64,000 nt of DNA. It comes from Pseudomonas putida. Its GTDB lineage: Bacteria > Pseudomonadota > Gammaproteobacteria > Pseudomonadales > Pseudomonadaceae. The number at the start of each line of letters is the position of its first letter. Position 1 is the stretch's first letter. The notes under the pieces are model-generated. The model saw nothing but the letters and a program-made list of their open reading frames with translations. It made no database searches and was not told the origin of the DNA. The stretch lies in assembly GCF_016406145.1 (NCBI RefSeq), contig NZ_CP066306.1, forward strand, positions 4,898,001 to 4,962,000, in the 5' to 3' direction. Position numbers and translations under genes: made by a program. Shown here piece by piece: positions 28,132-38,057 of the stretch.

Positions 28132-29853
28132 ATGCATGAAACACCTCCCCGCCCCGGCTTCGACTGGCAACGCTGGCTTCCTGGGCTGGCTACCCTGATG
28201 CACTACCAGCTCGCCTGGCTACCCAAGGACATCGCTGCCGGGCTGGTGCTCACCACCATGCTGGTGCCCGTGGGCATCGCCTACGCCGAAGCCTCCGGTG
28301 TACCCGGCATCTACGGCTTGTACGCGACCATCGTTCCGTTGCTGGCCTACGCCTTGTTCGGCCCCAGCCGAATCCTGGTGCTCGGCCCGGATTCAGCGCT
28401 GGCCGCGCCGATCCTGGCCGTGGTGGTGCAGTACGCTGCCAGCGACCCCCAGCGAGCCATCGCCATCGCCAGCCTGATGGCCCTGGTGGCCGGCGCCTTC
28501 TGCGTGATCGCTGGGCTGCTGCGGCTAGGCTTCATCACCGAGTTGTTGTCCAAGCCTATCCGCTACGGCTACATGAACGGTATCGCGCTCACCGTGCTGA
28601 TCAGCCAGTTGCCCAAGCTGTTCGGCCTCTCGATCGACAGCCAGGGGCCCCTGCGCGATCTGTGGCAGCTGGCACAGACCTTGATCGCCGGCCAGGGGCA
28701 CTGGCCCAGCTTTGCAGTAGGCGGCGCCAGCCTGGCGCTGATTCTGCTGCTCAAGCCCTACAAGCGCCTACCGGGCATCCTCATCGCCGTGGTACTCGCC
28801 ACCCTGGCGGTAAGCCTGTTCGACCTCGACCAGATGGGCGTGAAAGTACTCGGTGAGCTACCCCAGGGCTTGCCCAGCTTCACCTTCCCATGGGTAACCG
28901 GCATCGACTTGGTCGAGGTCCTGCTGGGCGGCATAGCCGTGGCACTGGTGTCGTTCGCCGATACCAGCGTGCTGTCACGCACTTACGCGGCGCGCCTGAA
29001 AACACCGGTCAACCCGAACCAGGAAATGTTCGGCCTGGGCGTGGCCAACCTGGCCTCCGGGCTGTTCCAGGGCATCCCGATCAGCAGCAGCTCATCGCGC
29101 ACTCCGGTAGCTGAGGCGGCCGGCTCAAAGACCCAGCTTACCGGCATCATCGGCGCGATGGCTGTGACAATCCTGTTGTTGGTCGCGCCCAACCTCCTGC
29201 AATACCTGCCCACCAGTGCACTGGCCGCAGTGGTGATCGCGGCGGCAATGGGGCTTTTCGAGTTCGCCGACCTCAAGCGCATCTTTCGCATGCAGCAATG
29301 GGAGTTCTGGCTGTCGTTCACCTGCTTCGTGGGGGTTGCGGTGTTCGGCGCCATCCCCGGCATCTGCATTGCCGTGGCGATTTCGGTGATCGAGTTCCTG
29401 TGGGATGGCTGGCGGCCGCATCATGCGGTGCTCGGGCGGGTCGACGGCACCCGCGGCTACCATGACGTGCAGCGTTATCCACAGGCTCGCCGGATACCGG
29501 GCCTGGTGCTGCTGCGCTGGGATGCGCCGCTGTTCTTCGCCAATGCCGAGCAGTTTCAGGCCACGGTGCTGGCGGCGGTGGATGAGTCGCCTACCCCCGT
29601 GCAGCGGTTGGTGATTGCAGCGGAACCGGTGACCAGCATCGATATCACTTCGGCGGACATGCTGGCCGAACTCGACCGGGCGCTGGAGGCCCGGGGAGTC
29701 GAGTTGCAGTTCGCCGAGATGAAGGACCCGGTGAAAGACAAGATGAAACGGTTCGAATTGCTCCAGCACATGGGCGAGACGGCGTTTCACCCCACTGTCG
29801 GCGCTGCGGTGGATGCTTATCTGCAGGACACCGGAGTGGACTGGAAGCCTTGA
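28132..29853 (+). CDS. SulP family anion (sulfate-type) permease
   Basis: 573-residue inner-membrane transporter with about 10-12 hydrophobic segments and a cytoplasmic C-terminal STAS domain (about residues 450-560; VLLRWDAPLFFANAEQF and VTSIDITSADML). The SulP signature region near residues 45-75 (TTMLVPVGIAYAEASGVPG) is present. Substrate could be sulfate, bicarbonate or a dicarboxylate; no neighbour decides it. It stands alone, with 200 bp of non-coding sequence upstream and a convergent efflux operon downstream. Confidence 0.9.
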   Translation: MHETPPRPGFDWQRWLPGLATLMHYQLAWLPKDIAAGLVLTTMLVPVGIAYAEASGVPGIYGLYATIVPLLAYALFGPSRILVLGPDSALAAPILAVVVQYAASDPQRAIAIASLMALVAGAFCVIAGLLRLGFITELLSKPIRYGYMNGIALTVLISQLPKLFGLSIDSQGPLRDLWQLAQTLIAGQGHWPSFAVGGASLALILLLKPYKRLPGILIAVVLATLAVSLFDLDQMGVKVLGELPQGLPSFTFPWVTGIDLVEVLLGGIAVALVSFADTSVLSRTYAARLKTPVNPNQEMFGLGVANLASGLFQGIPISSSSSRTPVAEAAGSKTQLTGIIGAMAVTILLLVAPNLLQYLPTSALAAVVIAAAMGLFEFADLKRIFRMQQWEFWLSFTCFVGVAVFGAIPGICIAVAISVIEFLWDGWRPHHAVLGRVDGTRGYHDVQRYPQARRIPGLVLLRWDAPLFFANAEQFQATVLAAVDESPTPVQRLVIAAEPVTSIDITSADMLAELDRALEARGVELQFAEMKDPVKDKMKRFELLQHMGETAFHPTVGAAVDAYLQDTGVDWKP

Positions 29854-29857
29854 GTCG

Positions 29858-30868
29858 CTAAACGGCCCTGAGCCGACGCCGGTCGAGCCATATCAGCAAG
29901 GCACTGGCGTACAGCGACACGGCCAGAAACAACGCCATGCGAACCGCAAACGCCCGATAGACGTCCTGGCCGGCTGCACTGTCCTGCACTGACTGCCCCA
30001 GCAGGATAAGCAGGGTGGTCAGGCAACTCACCCAGTACGCAGGGCTGTGCCGCGTGCTTGCCACGCCATAGAGCCTGCGCCCCTGCCAAAGCGTGAACAG
30101 CAGCACCCACAGGAAGAACATCCACAGGTGCACGAACACGCTCAATGCTGCCCACATGAGCATCGCCAACACCCCTGCCAGCACCGTCGAGCCGATGAGC
30201 TCACGACTGGCATGCCGGGCCCGGGTCTCGCCAGCCTGCTGCCCAAGGCTCACCGCCTTCATGATAAGGGGCATGAACGCGTCGGGCGCGATCAGCGCCA
30301 GCAGGAACGCCGGCATGACGATCAGCGTGGCACGCAAGGCTATCCAGCCGACATCGGCGCGATCGGGCAATGGCGGCGCAGGTTGCGCAGGCGCATTCGC
30401 AGGTTCTGGAACCAGCACATGGGCCAACGCCGTCCCCAGCACCGCCAGGAGCATGCCCTTGGCCATCGCCTCGACCACCATCAGCGCCAGGGTGAAATCG
30501 CTGGTACCGGCAGCCGCTATCATGGTCAGGCCAACCACCAACAGGTTGGCAAGCAAGCCGTTGCCCCCCTTGAGCGCATAGCGCAACACCAGAAATACCC
30601 CCACGCCGACCAGCAACACGCCACTCACCGGCGCATGGCGCAAAATGGGTATCAGCAAAAGGCCGCTGCCACAGCTCAGCAACACCAGTATTGCCAACAT
30701 CGGTGCCGCCTTGATCGGCAACGGCTCACTGCGCATGGCCAACAACAGCACCGCGAATACCGGCGCAAGTATGGGCACCGGCAGGCCAAGGCCAAAACTC
30801 GCTACCAGGCATAGCGCCACGCCTAAGGCCAGGCGCAGCGCACGCAGGCGTCGCAGCTCAATAGGCAT
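29858..30868 (-). CDS. DUF2955 membrane protein (efflux component)
   Basis: 336-residue protein with about 10 hydrophobic segments in two sets of five, separated by a Pro-rich loop (about residues 170-185). It matches the DUF2955 family, related to the aromatic-acid/fusaric-acid exporter (FUSC/AaeB-like) pumps. Its start overlaps the HlyD-like gene by 11 bp, and an outer-membrane channel gene is further upstream, so it is probably the inner-membrane pump of a tripartite exporter. Substrate unknown. Confidence 0.82.
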   Translation of the reverse strand: MPIELRRLRALRLALGVALCLVASFGLGLPVPILAPVFAVLLLAMRSEPLPIKAAPMLAILVLLSCGSGLLLIPILRHAPVSGVLLVGVGVFLVLRYALKGGNGLLANLLVVGLTMIAAAGTSDFTLALMVVEAMAKGMLLAVLGTALAHVLVPEPANAPAQPAPPLPDRADVGWIALRATLIVMPAFLLALIAPDAFMPLIMKAVSLGQQAGETRARHASRELIGSTVLAGVLAMLMWAALSVFVHLWMFFLWVLLFTLWQGRRLYGVASTRHSPAYWVSCLTTLLILLGQSVQDSAAGQDVYRAFAVRMALFLAVSLYASALLIWLDRRRLRAV

Positions 30869-31943
30869 ACGACAGCCAGCTCATCAGCCACATGAACACG
30901 CGCCCTAGAAGGCTCAGAGGGTTACCTTCGCCGGGCAGGGCCATGACCTCGGCCTGACCGCCCACACGCAGCCCGGACCTGTCTGCAAGTTGGTCTCGGT
31001 CGAGCTCGACGATCACCGGAAAACGCTGCGCCGAGCGTAGCCATTCGCGGCTGTTCTGTACGGTCGGCAAGGCACCCGGCGGCGTGCCCTGCCCCACGCT
31101 CACGCCATAGCCGATGCTGCGGATATGCCCTTGCAATACCCTACCGGGGATGGCGTCCAGCACCACCAGCACCGGTGTACCAGGGCGCAGACGGCCGAGA
31201 TTGTTCTCGGTCATGTCGGCGCTTATCCACACGTCGTGGATGGCGATCAGGGTCATCATCGCGCTGCCGGCGGGAACGTAGTGGCCCACGTCAGTGCGCA
31301 GGTCAGTGATCAGCCCATTGGCATCGGCGCGCACCACGGTGCGGGCCAAGTCCAGCCGGGCCTTTTCCACATTGGCCGCCGCACTGCGCAGTTGCGCGTT
31401 GTCCGCCTCCACCCCGCCTTGCTGCTCCCGCGCCCGTTCGACTTCCGCGCGCGCTGCCGCCACCTGGCTGATGGCCTGGTCACGGGTTGCCTGCGCCCCT
31501 TCAAGGCGACGTACCGACACGGTACCTGGGTCTTCTTCGATCAGCCGTTTGAGCCGCTCGGCATCCTGGCGGGCCTTGCGCTCGTTGGCCTGAGCCGCTA
31601 CCAAGGCGGCCTGGGCCGAGTCAATGCCAGCGGTATTGGCGCCAATCTGCCGGCGTACCGTATCCAGATCTGCCTGGGCGCGGGTCAGGGCAATGCGGTA
31701 CTGCTCCTGATCCAGCTCGAACAGCACATCACCCTGGCGCACTTGCTGGTTGTTGCCCACCGCCACGCGCTTGACCTGCCCGGCAACTTCAGCGGCCACA
31801 GGCACCACATAGGCTTGCAGACGAGCCTGTTGGGTGTAAGGCGTGAATCGGTCGGCAAGCAGGTACCAGACCAGGCTCACTATGATCAGCACCAACACCC
31901 AGTGCATGGCGCGGTCAGGGGGCGTGTCCACGGCGTCGCTCAT
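30858..31943 (-). CDS. HlyD/EmrA-family membrane fusion protein
   Basis: 361-residue periplasmic adaptor: one N-terminal membrane anchor (ALVLIIVSLVWYLLADRF-like, residues 14-32), a biotinyl-lipoyl half-motif (VVPVAAEVAGQVKRVAVGNNQQVRQGDVLFELD, split), a long coiled coil (about 85-195) and the C-terminal barrel. It bridges the DUF2955 pump to the outer-membrane channel. Start and upstream stop share bases (TGATG-type overlap), so the three genes are translationally linked. Confidence 0.9.
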   Translation of the reverse strand: MSDAVDTPPDRAMHWVLVLIIVSLVWYLLADRFTPYTQQARLQAYVVPVAAEVAGQVKRVAVGNNQQVRQGDVLFELDQEQYRIALTRAQADLDTVRRQIGANTAGIDSAQAALVAAQANERKARQDAERLKRLIEEDPGTVSVRRLEGAQATRDQAISQVAAARAEVERAREQQGGVEADNAQLRSAAANVEKARLDLARTVVRADANGLITDLRTDVGHYVPAGSAMMTLIAIHDVWISADMTENNLGRLRPGTPVLVVLDAIPGRVLQGHIRSIGYGVSVGQGTPPGALPTVQNSREWLRSAQRFPVIVELDRDQLADRSGLRVGGQAEVMALPGEGNPLSLLGRVFMWLMSWLSYAY

Positions 31944-33454
31944 CAGGGCTCACCTTGTTCAGGGTCGGCGGGGGCCGGCTCGTCCAGCAGGTCACCCCAA
32001 TCGGTACGGTTTTCCATCTGCTGGCGGGTGGCCGGGTCAACGGGCTTGCGCTGGTTGTCCCAACCACCGCCCAGCGCTTTATACAGCGTCACCAGGCTGC
32101 TCACTGCGTTCCCCCGGCTGACCAGGTAGCCGTCCTGCTGCTGCAACAGCAGTTGCTGGGCATCGAGCACGCGCTGGAAATCGGCGAAGCCTTCCTGGTA
32201 TTGGGCGCTGGCCAGGTTCAGCGAGCGCTGAGCGGCCTGCGAGGCGTCCTGGCGAATGCTGGCGCTCTGCAGCGAACGCACCAGACCACTGGCGGCGTCA
32301 TCGGCCTCACGCGCAGCTTCACGCACCCCTTGCTGGTACAGCTCAATCAACTGCTGCAGGCGCGCATCCTCGACACGCACGGCATTCTTGCGGCGGCCGT
32401 AGTCGAAGGGGCTCCATATCAGGCTTGGCCCGGCAGCCAGGTCGAAGGTGTTGGGCAGTTGATTGGCCGATACGAAAGTCCAGCCGATGCTGCCCAGCAG
32501 GCTCAGCTGTGGATAAAGATCCGCGGTGGCCACCCCGACGAGTGCCGACTGCGCCGCCACGGCTTGCTCGGCGGCACGAATGTCGGGGCGCCGCTGCAGC
32601 AGGCTGGCGGGCACGTCCTGCAACACAGCCCGGTCCGGCAGCGGTAACTGGCCGTACCGCGCAGCCAGCTGCGGCAGTGGCCCGGGCGGTCTGTCAAGCA
32701 ACGCGCAGAGCACATTGCGCAAGGCATTGAGCTGGTTTTCGAACTCGGGAATCGTGGCCTGAGTTGCCAGGTACTGGGTACGCGCCTGCTGCCAGTCGAG
32801 CTCGTCGTTCTCGCCGTGGCGGAACAGCCGCTCGGTAATTTCCAGGCTACGCGCCTGGCGCCTGGCGTTTTCCGTTGCGATCTGCAGCCGCGCCTCGGCG
32901 GTGCGCAGGGCAAAGTAGGTGTCGGCCACCTGCGCACGCATCAGCAGCATGGCGTCGGCGTAATTGGCCTGGGACGCGAAATAAGCGGCATCGGCGCTTT
33001 CGATGGCGCGGCTGAAACGCCCCCAGAAATCGATTTCCCACCCGATATCGAAACCCGCGCTGGACTGCCAGAACACCGAATCGCGGGCGCTGGCGGTGCC
33101 GGACTGGTCCTGTTTGAGGTACAGACTCTGCCCGCGCAGTTGCTGCAACTGTGGATAACGCCCGGTCTGGACGATGGCCAACTGCGCCCTGGCCTCGGCG
33201 ACGCGCAGGCCGGCTACGCGCAGGCTGGTGTTATTGGCGTCGGCCTCGGCGATCAGTGCGTCCAAGGCCGGGTCGGCAAACACTGCCCACCACTGGCGCA
33301 GCTCCGGCTGCGCAGCCCTGCGCTGGGCCTGCTCGAGCAATGGCGTACTCCAGCTGCCCAGCCACGCGTGCCGGGGCGTCTCATAGTCCGGGCCGACCTG
33401 GGTGCAACCGGCCAGCACCATCAGCAGGCTCAACCCACAGCAGCGCCTGGGCAT
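31943..33454 (-). CDS. Outer-membrane efflux lipoprotein (OprM/NodT family)
   Basis: 503-residue TolC-like channel with a lipoprotein signal (MPRRCCGLSLLMVLAGC) and the family motif CTQVGPDYETPRHAW after it. Two OEP repeats follow (about 60-250 and 270-460), with DLLQRRPDIRAAEQ-like VPASLLQRRPDIRAAEQAV in the second. First gene of the export trio. The C-terminus is extended and acidic (to EQGEP). Confidence 0.92.
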   Translation of the reverse strand: MPRRCCGLSLLMVLAGCTQVGPDYETPRHAWLGSWSTPLLEQAQRRAAQPELRQWWAVFADPALDALIAEADANNTSLRVAGLRVAEARAQLAIVQTGRYPQLQQLRGQSLYLKQDQSGTASARDSVFWQSSAGFDIGWEIDFWGRFSRAIESADAAYFASQANYADAMLLMRAQVADTYFALRTAEARLQIATENARRQARSLEITERLFRHGENDELDWQQARTQYLATQATIPEFENQLNALRNVLCALLDRPPGPLPQLAARYGQLPLPDRAVLQDVPASLLQRRPDIRAAEQAVAAQSALVGVATADLYPQLSLLGSIGWTFVSANQLPNTFDLAAGPSLIWSPFDYGRRKNAVRVEDARLQQLIELYQQGVREAAREADDAASGLVRSLQSASIRQDASQAAQRSLNLASAQYQEGFADFQRVLDAQQLLLQQQDGYLVSRGNAVSSLVTLYKALGGGWDNQRKPVDPATRQQMENRTDWGDLLDEPAPADPEQGEP

Positions 33455-33467
33455 GGCAGGCCTTGGC

Positions 33468-34565
33468 TCAGGCTGCCGGCGGCGCAGGTTGCTCCGGCAC
33501 CTGCAAGGCCACCCATTGCCAGAACAGCACGTAGGTCACAGCGAGGATCACCGGGCCGAGAAACAGCCCGATAATGCCCTTGACCACCATGCCGCCCAGC
33601 GCACCGATCAACACAACCGGCATTGGCACATCCACCCCGCGGCCCAGCAGCAAGGGTTTGAGAACGTTGTCGGCAAGCCCGGCGACGAAGGTGTAGACAG
33701 CGAACACGATAGTGGCCACGGTGAAGCCCTCGACGTTCAGTACGTAGATGATCACCGGCAAGGTGATCAACGTCGCCGGGGCCTGGGCGATCCCCAGCAT
33801 GAGGATGAGAATGGCGAGCATGCCGGCACCTGGTACGCCTTTGATCACGAAGCCCACACCGATCAGCAGCATCTGGATGAAGGCGATGCCGATCACCCCT
33901 TGCGCCACCGCACGAATGGTAGCGGTACACAACGTGGCAAGCGGCTTGCCTCGCTCTTCTCCAGAAATCCGCATGGCGATGCGCTGTGCTGCGATCTCGC
34001 CACGATCACCAAAAGCCATGATCACGCCGGAAATGATAATCGCACCGACGAACAGCAGGAAGGCCCCGCCGGCACTGGCCGCCGCACCCAATGCCGTACG
34101 CCCGGCGCTCTTGAGCTGGGGCATCCATTGCGCAATCACATCGGCCAGGTTCTCGGAGGCTGACAGCCACAGCGCATGGACTTTCGGCCCGATCAGTGGC
34201 CAGTTGGCCACAGAGTCGGGCGGCACCGGCACGCTCCAGCTGTCGCTCCTGATCAGCGACACCAGGTGGTCTACCGATTCACCGATGGACATCACCACCA
34301 GGTAGATCGGTACCAGCAATACCACCAGCACCAGTAGCACCACCAGTGTCGCCGCATAGCCGTCCTTGAAACCTGAACCACGCTTGATGCGCTGGTACAG
34401 CGGATACAACGTCACCGCCAGGATCACCGACCACAGCATCAGCTCCAGGAATGGCTGGAAAACCTGAAAGGCAAATAGCACCAGGGCAGCCACCAGGCCT
34501 GCCTTGATGAGCACATCGAGCAGGCCCCGTGACCGGGCGCTGTCCAGTTTGATACTCGGCTGCAT
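33468..34565 (-). CDS. AI-2E family transporter (PerM/YdiK type)
   Basis: 365-residue inner-membrane protein with about eight hydrophobic segments and the large periplasmic loop between segments 3 and 4 that marks the AI-2E/PerM family. The name does not prove autoinducer transport; some members are Na+/H+ antiporters. It lies 13 bp upstream of the OMF gene and 39 bp downstream of the antiporter gene, so it may be co-transcribed with both. Confidence 0.85.
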   Translation of the reverse strand: MQPSIKLDSARSRGLLDVLIKAGLVAALVLFAFQVFQPFLELMLWSVILAVTLYPLYQRIKRGSGFKDGYAATLVVLLVLVVLLVPIYLVVMSIGESVDHLVSLIRSDSWSVPVPPDSVANWPLIGPKVHALWLSASENLADVIAQWMPQLKSAGRTALGAAASAGGAFLLFVGAIIISGVIMAFGDRGEIAAQRIAMRISGEERGKPLATLCTATIRAVAQGVIGIAFIQMLLIGVGFVIKGVPGAGMLAILILMLGIAQAPATLITLPVIIYVLNVEGFTVATIVFAVYTFVAGLADNVLKPLLLGRGVDVPMPVVLIGALGGMVVKGIIGLFLGPVILAVTYVLFWQWVALQVPEQPAPPAA

Positions 34566-34604
34566 GACTCATCTCCTCGTGCTCAGTGCGCCAGGAGGCG
34601 CGAT

Positions 34605-35801
34605 TCAGTGGTCCGTTCTGGGTGCAGGGTGCGAGATATCGCGCTCAGGCAGCTGCCGCGCCAGGGCCATCATCACCAGCGGCACTACCGCCATCGACAG
34701 GGTGATCGCGAGCACCAGCAGGTCGTGCACCTGTTGAGTCAGTACGTGATGTTCGTGCGCCATTTTGAATACGACGAACGCAAACTCTCCGCCCGATGCC
34801 AGTACCACCCCCAGGCACAGCGCCTGCGGGTGAGTCAGCCCACCCGCCAGCCGGCCCAACCCCCAGAGCAGCGGCAACTTGATGCCCACCAACAACAACG
34901 TCAGCCCCAGCACGGCCAGAGGCATGCCGAACAGCAGACGCAAATCGGCGCTCATTCCCACCCCGACGAAAAACAACCCCAGCAACAGGCCCTTGAGCGG
35001 CTCGATCTGGGTTTCCAGTTCGTGGCGAAACGGTGACTCGGCCATCAGTACACCGGCAAGAAAAGCGCCCAAGGCCATGGATACGCCCACATGCTCCATC
35101 ACCCAGGCCGTGCCCAGCACCACCAGCAAGGCGGTGGCGGTCGACAGCTCAGGAAGGCCTGACCCGACTGTCCATCTGAACACCGGCGTCATCAGGTAAC
35201 GGCCGCTGACGATCACCAGGCCAATGCCAAGTGACACCGCCAGCAGCGGCCAAGCGCGCTCATCGGTAGTGCTGACATCACCGCCGAGCAACGGCACGAC
35301 GGCAATAAGCGGTATGGCGGCGATGTCCTGAAACAGCAGGATGGCCACGGCCAGGCGGCCGTGCGGTTTGCCCAGGTCCTTGCGTTCGGCCAGCACCTGC
35401 AGGCCGAACGCGGTGGACGACAGGGCAAGACCCAGCCCCAGAACGATGGACGCCGGTTTCGACTGGCCAAACACAGCGTACGCCAGCAAGCCAAGCACCA
35501 AGGCAGTCAGCCCGACCTGCAGCGTCCCGACACCAAAAAGCGCCCGCCGCATGGTCCACAAGCGCTGTGGTGATAGCTCCAGGCCAATCACGAACAGCAA
35601 CATGACCACACCGATCTCCGAAATCCGTGCCACGTTGCCTGGGTTATCAAGCAGGCCAAATACCGAAGGGCCGATCAGAATGCCGGCAAGAAGATAGCCA
35701 GGCACCGCCCCCATCTTCAGACGCTGCGCCAGTGGCACCAGAAGTACCACGGCCAGCAGGAAGACCACTGTAGCCTGCAGCAGGCTGCCATCATGTGGCA
35801 T
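34605..35801 (-). CDS. CPA2-family cation:proton antiporter (Kef-like)
   Basis: 398-residue membrane domain with 12-13 hydrophobic segments and the Kef signature GLALSSTAFGLQVLAERKDL and FVVFKMA. Unlike KefB/KefC (about 600 residues) it stops after the membrane domain and lacks the C-terminal RCK/TrkA-N nucleotide-binding domain. Likely K+ or Na+/H+ exchange; ion not determinable. It follows PPK2 by 36 bp on the same strand. Confidence 0.85.
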   Translation of the reverse strand: MPHDGSLLQATVVFLLAVVLLVPLAQRLKMGAVPGYLLAGILIGPSVFGLLDNPGNVARISEIGVVMLLFVIGLELSPQRLWTMRRALFGVGTLQVGLTALVLGLLAYAVFGQSKPASIVLGLGLALSSTAFGLQVLAERKDLGKPHGRLAVAILLFQDIAAIPLIAVVPLLGGDVSTTDERAWPLLAVSLGIGLVIVSGRYLMTPVFRWTVGSGLPELSTATALLVVLGTAWVMEHVGVSMALGAFLAGVLMAESPFRHELETQIEPLKGLLLGLFFVGVGMSADLRLLFGMPLAVLGLTLLLVGIKLPLLWGLGRLAGGLTHPQALCLGVVLASGGEFAFVVFKMAHEHHVLTQQVHDLLVLAITLSMAVVPLVMMALARQLPERDISHPAPRTDH

Positions 35802-35837
35802 AGGTTCGTACCCTTGCGACCATGCGCAGTGAGGGAA

Positions 35838-36656
35838 TCAGAAACGCTCTTGGACCACTTTGAAGGGATAGGCTACAGCTTTGTACTTGCCGATCTTGCC
35901 CCGTTTGGGCAGCTTCACTACCTTGTCACCGGTAACGTCCTTGTAGGGAATGCGCGAAAGCAGATGGCTGATGATGTTCAGGCGAGCACGGCGTTTGTCG
36001 TCGGAGTGGGCCAGGAACCACGGTGCCCACGATGAGTCGGAGGCAGCGAACATCTCATCGCGGGCAAGGGTGTATTCGTCCCAGCGGGTGTAGGACTTAA
36101 GGTCCATGGGAGAGAGTTTCCATACCTTGCGGCCGTCATTGATGCGGTCCTGCAGGCGGCGGGTCTGCTCCTGGGCACTGACTTCGAGCCAGTACTTGAT
36201 GAGGATGATCCCCGACTCGACCATCAGTTTCTCCAGCAAGGGCACCACCGCGAGGAACTTGCCGGCCTGCTCGTCGGTGCAAAAGCCCATCACCCGCTCA
36301 ACGCCGGCGCGGTTGTACCAGCTGCGATCGAAGATCACCACCTCCCCCGCTGCCGGCAGGTGGTTGAGGTAACGCTGGGCATACATCTGGGACTTTTCCC
36401 GTTCAGTCGGCGCCGGTAGCGCCACCACACGGAACACTCGTGGGCTGACCCGCTCGGTGATGGCCTTGATGGTACCGCCCTTGCCAGCACCATCACGGCC
36501 CTCGAACACGATGCACACCTTCAGGCCCTTGGCCACGACCCATTCCTGCAGCTTCACCAATTCCACATGCAGGTTTTTCAGCTGTTTGTCATAGGCCTTG
36601 CCACCCAGCTTCTCGACAGGCGCCTGCAAGTCTTTCTTCCTGGACGGCTTGGCCAT
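35838..36656 (-). CDS. ppk2: Polyphosphate kinase 2
   Basis: 272-residue PPK2-family enzyme that moves phosphate between polyphosphate and nucleotides. Walker A FEGRDGAGKGGTIKAI, Walker B VIFDRSWYNRAGVERVMGF and the lid region with Arg residues are present. The single-domain length fits class I PPK2 without an N-terminal extension. Pseudomonads carry several paralogues, so direction and nucleotide preference are open. Confidence 0.92.
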   Translation of the reverse strand: MAKPSRKKDLQAPVEKLGGKAYDKQLKNLHVELVKLQEWVVAKGLKVCIVFEGRDGAGKGGTIKAITERVSPRVFRVVALPAPTEREKSQMYAQRYLNHLPAAGEVVIFDRSWYNRAGVERVMGFCTDEQAGKFLAVVPLLEKLMVESGIILIKYWLEVSAQEQTRRLQDRINDGRKVWKLSPMDLKSYTRWDEYTLARDEMFAASDSSWAPWFLAHSDDKRRARLNIISHLLSRIPYKDVTGDKVVKLPKRGKIGKYKAVAYPFKVVQERF

Positions 36657-36707
36657 GACACGCTCCTTGGGGCGAATGAACAGTGAGTATGGTCGATCCC
36701 TGCCGTT

Positions 36708-37328
36708 TTACTTGGCCAACTTGCTGTAACTGGTCATCAGGTTGCGGTAGTCGGGAATGTGGTTGGAGAACAACGTGCCCAACCCTTCAACATCATTGCG
36801 CCAGTCGCGATGCAGCTCGCAGGCCACCCCGAACCAGGTCATCAGTTGCGCCCCGGCTGCCTCCATCCGCCGCCAGGCCGAATCACGGGTCAGCTCATTG
36901 AAGGTGCCGGAGGCATCGGTGACCACGAACACCTCGAAGCCCTCCTCCAGCGCCGACAACGCCGGGAAGGCCACACAGACTTCCGTGACCACCCCGGCGA
37001 TCAGCAACTGCTTCTTGCCGGTGGCCTTCACCGCCTTGACGAAATCTTCGTTGTCCCAGGCGTTGATGTTGCCCGGCCGGGCGATGTAGGGGGCGTCGGG
37101 GAATTGCTCCTTGAGTTCGGGCACCAGCGGCCCGTTGGGGCCGGTTTCGAAACTGGTGGTGAGGATGGTGGGCAGCTTGAAGTACTCGGCCAGGTCAGCG
37201 AGCGCCAACACGTTGTTCTTGAAACGGTCGGGGTCGATGTCCCGAACCAGCGACAGCAGGCCGGTCTGGTGATCGACCAGCAAAACCGCAGTGTTGCTCT
37301 TGTCCAGACGCTTGTATTGGAAGGCCAT
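36708..37328 (-). CDS. YcaC-type isochorismatase-like hydrolase
   Basis: 206-residue cysteine hydrolase-fold protein. Catalytic Asp in AVLLVDHQTG, Lys in the following loop and Cys in IAGVVTEVCVAF match the isochorismatase triad; sequence as a whole is of the YcaC type, an octamer of unknown substrate. ATG 37328 has AAGGAG 7 nt upstream. It starts a leftward run of genes with PPK2 next at 51 bp. Confidence 0.87.
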   Translation of the reverse strand: MAFQYKRLDKSNTAVLLVDHQTGLLSLVRDIDPDRFKNNVLALADLAEYFKLPTILTTSFETGPNGPLVPELKEQFPDAPYIARPGNINAWDNEDFVKAVKATGKKQLLIAGVVTEVCVAFPALSALEEGFEVFVVTDASGTFNELTRDSAWRRMEAAGAQLMTWFGVACELHRDWRNDVEGLGTLFSNHIPDYRNLMTSYSKLAK

Positions 37329-37574
37329 GACCGATCTCCTTGCTAACGTTGGGGTGGGAGTTTCAGCGTAGGCAAGGATGGGGGGTGGGTAAGACCGTCA
37401 GTCGGTTCGCTTCTGGGTATGACACCTCCTCCTGAGATCAAACGTCTGCCAAGCGTGTACCTGCAATCACTTCACAAATTCCTGAACTAATTATTTCCCC
37501 CCAGCGATTTGTTCCCCCGCCAACCCCCACCAGAATCGCTTCACCACAATCACAATAACCGTGAGGCCACTCCC

Positions 37575-37964
37575 GTGGACCAGACACTTCAGGTACGGCA
37601 GGCCGCCGCCGACCTCGTAGCCGCCTTCGCCAGCAACGACACCGCCCGCTACTTCGCCTGTTTCAGCGAAGACGCCACCTTTCTTTTCCACACCTTGGCG
37701 CAACCGCTGCTGTCGCGCGGCGCCTACGAAGACCTCTGGGCCCAATGGCAGGCCGAGGGTTTTGCCGTGCTCGGCTGCCTTTCGAGCAATGCGCAGGTAA
37801 GCCTGCAGGGTGATGTGGCGATCTTCATGCACGATGTTGCCACGCACATCCGCATCGCCGGCGAGCAGCACCGACTGGCCGAGCGCGAAACCATCGTGTT
37901 CCGCCGCCACGGTGAACGCTGGCTGGCCTGCCATGAGCATCTGTCGGTCGTCACCGTAGCCTGA
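37575..37964 (+). CDS. SnoaL-like/NTF2-fold small protein
   Basis: 129-residue protein of the DUF4440/SnoaL fold: N-terminal helix VRQAAADLVAAFASNDTARYFACF, then beta strands with EDATFLFHT and ETIVFRRHGERWLACHEHLS. Such proteins are cone-shaped, often enzymes or ligand binders. GTG 37575 with GAGG 8 nt upstream is the likely start; the frame is open further upstream without an RBS. It precedes an NCS1 permease and an aldehyde dehydrogenase and is probably in their operon. Confidence 0.78.
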   Translation: MDQTLQVRQAAADLVAAFASNDTARYFACFSEDATFLFHTLAQPLLSRGAYEDLWAQWQAEGFAVLGCLSSNAQVSLQGDVAIFMHDVATHIRIAGEQHRLAERETIVFRRHGERWLACHEHLSVVTVA

Positions 37965-38057
37965 TTCACCTTTACGCGGCCCTGCCGCCCTGCCATCGCA
38001 CCCACAAGAGGGCCCGCGCACCGCGCCGGCCTACAACAACCGCGCTGGAGCATCACC

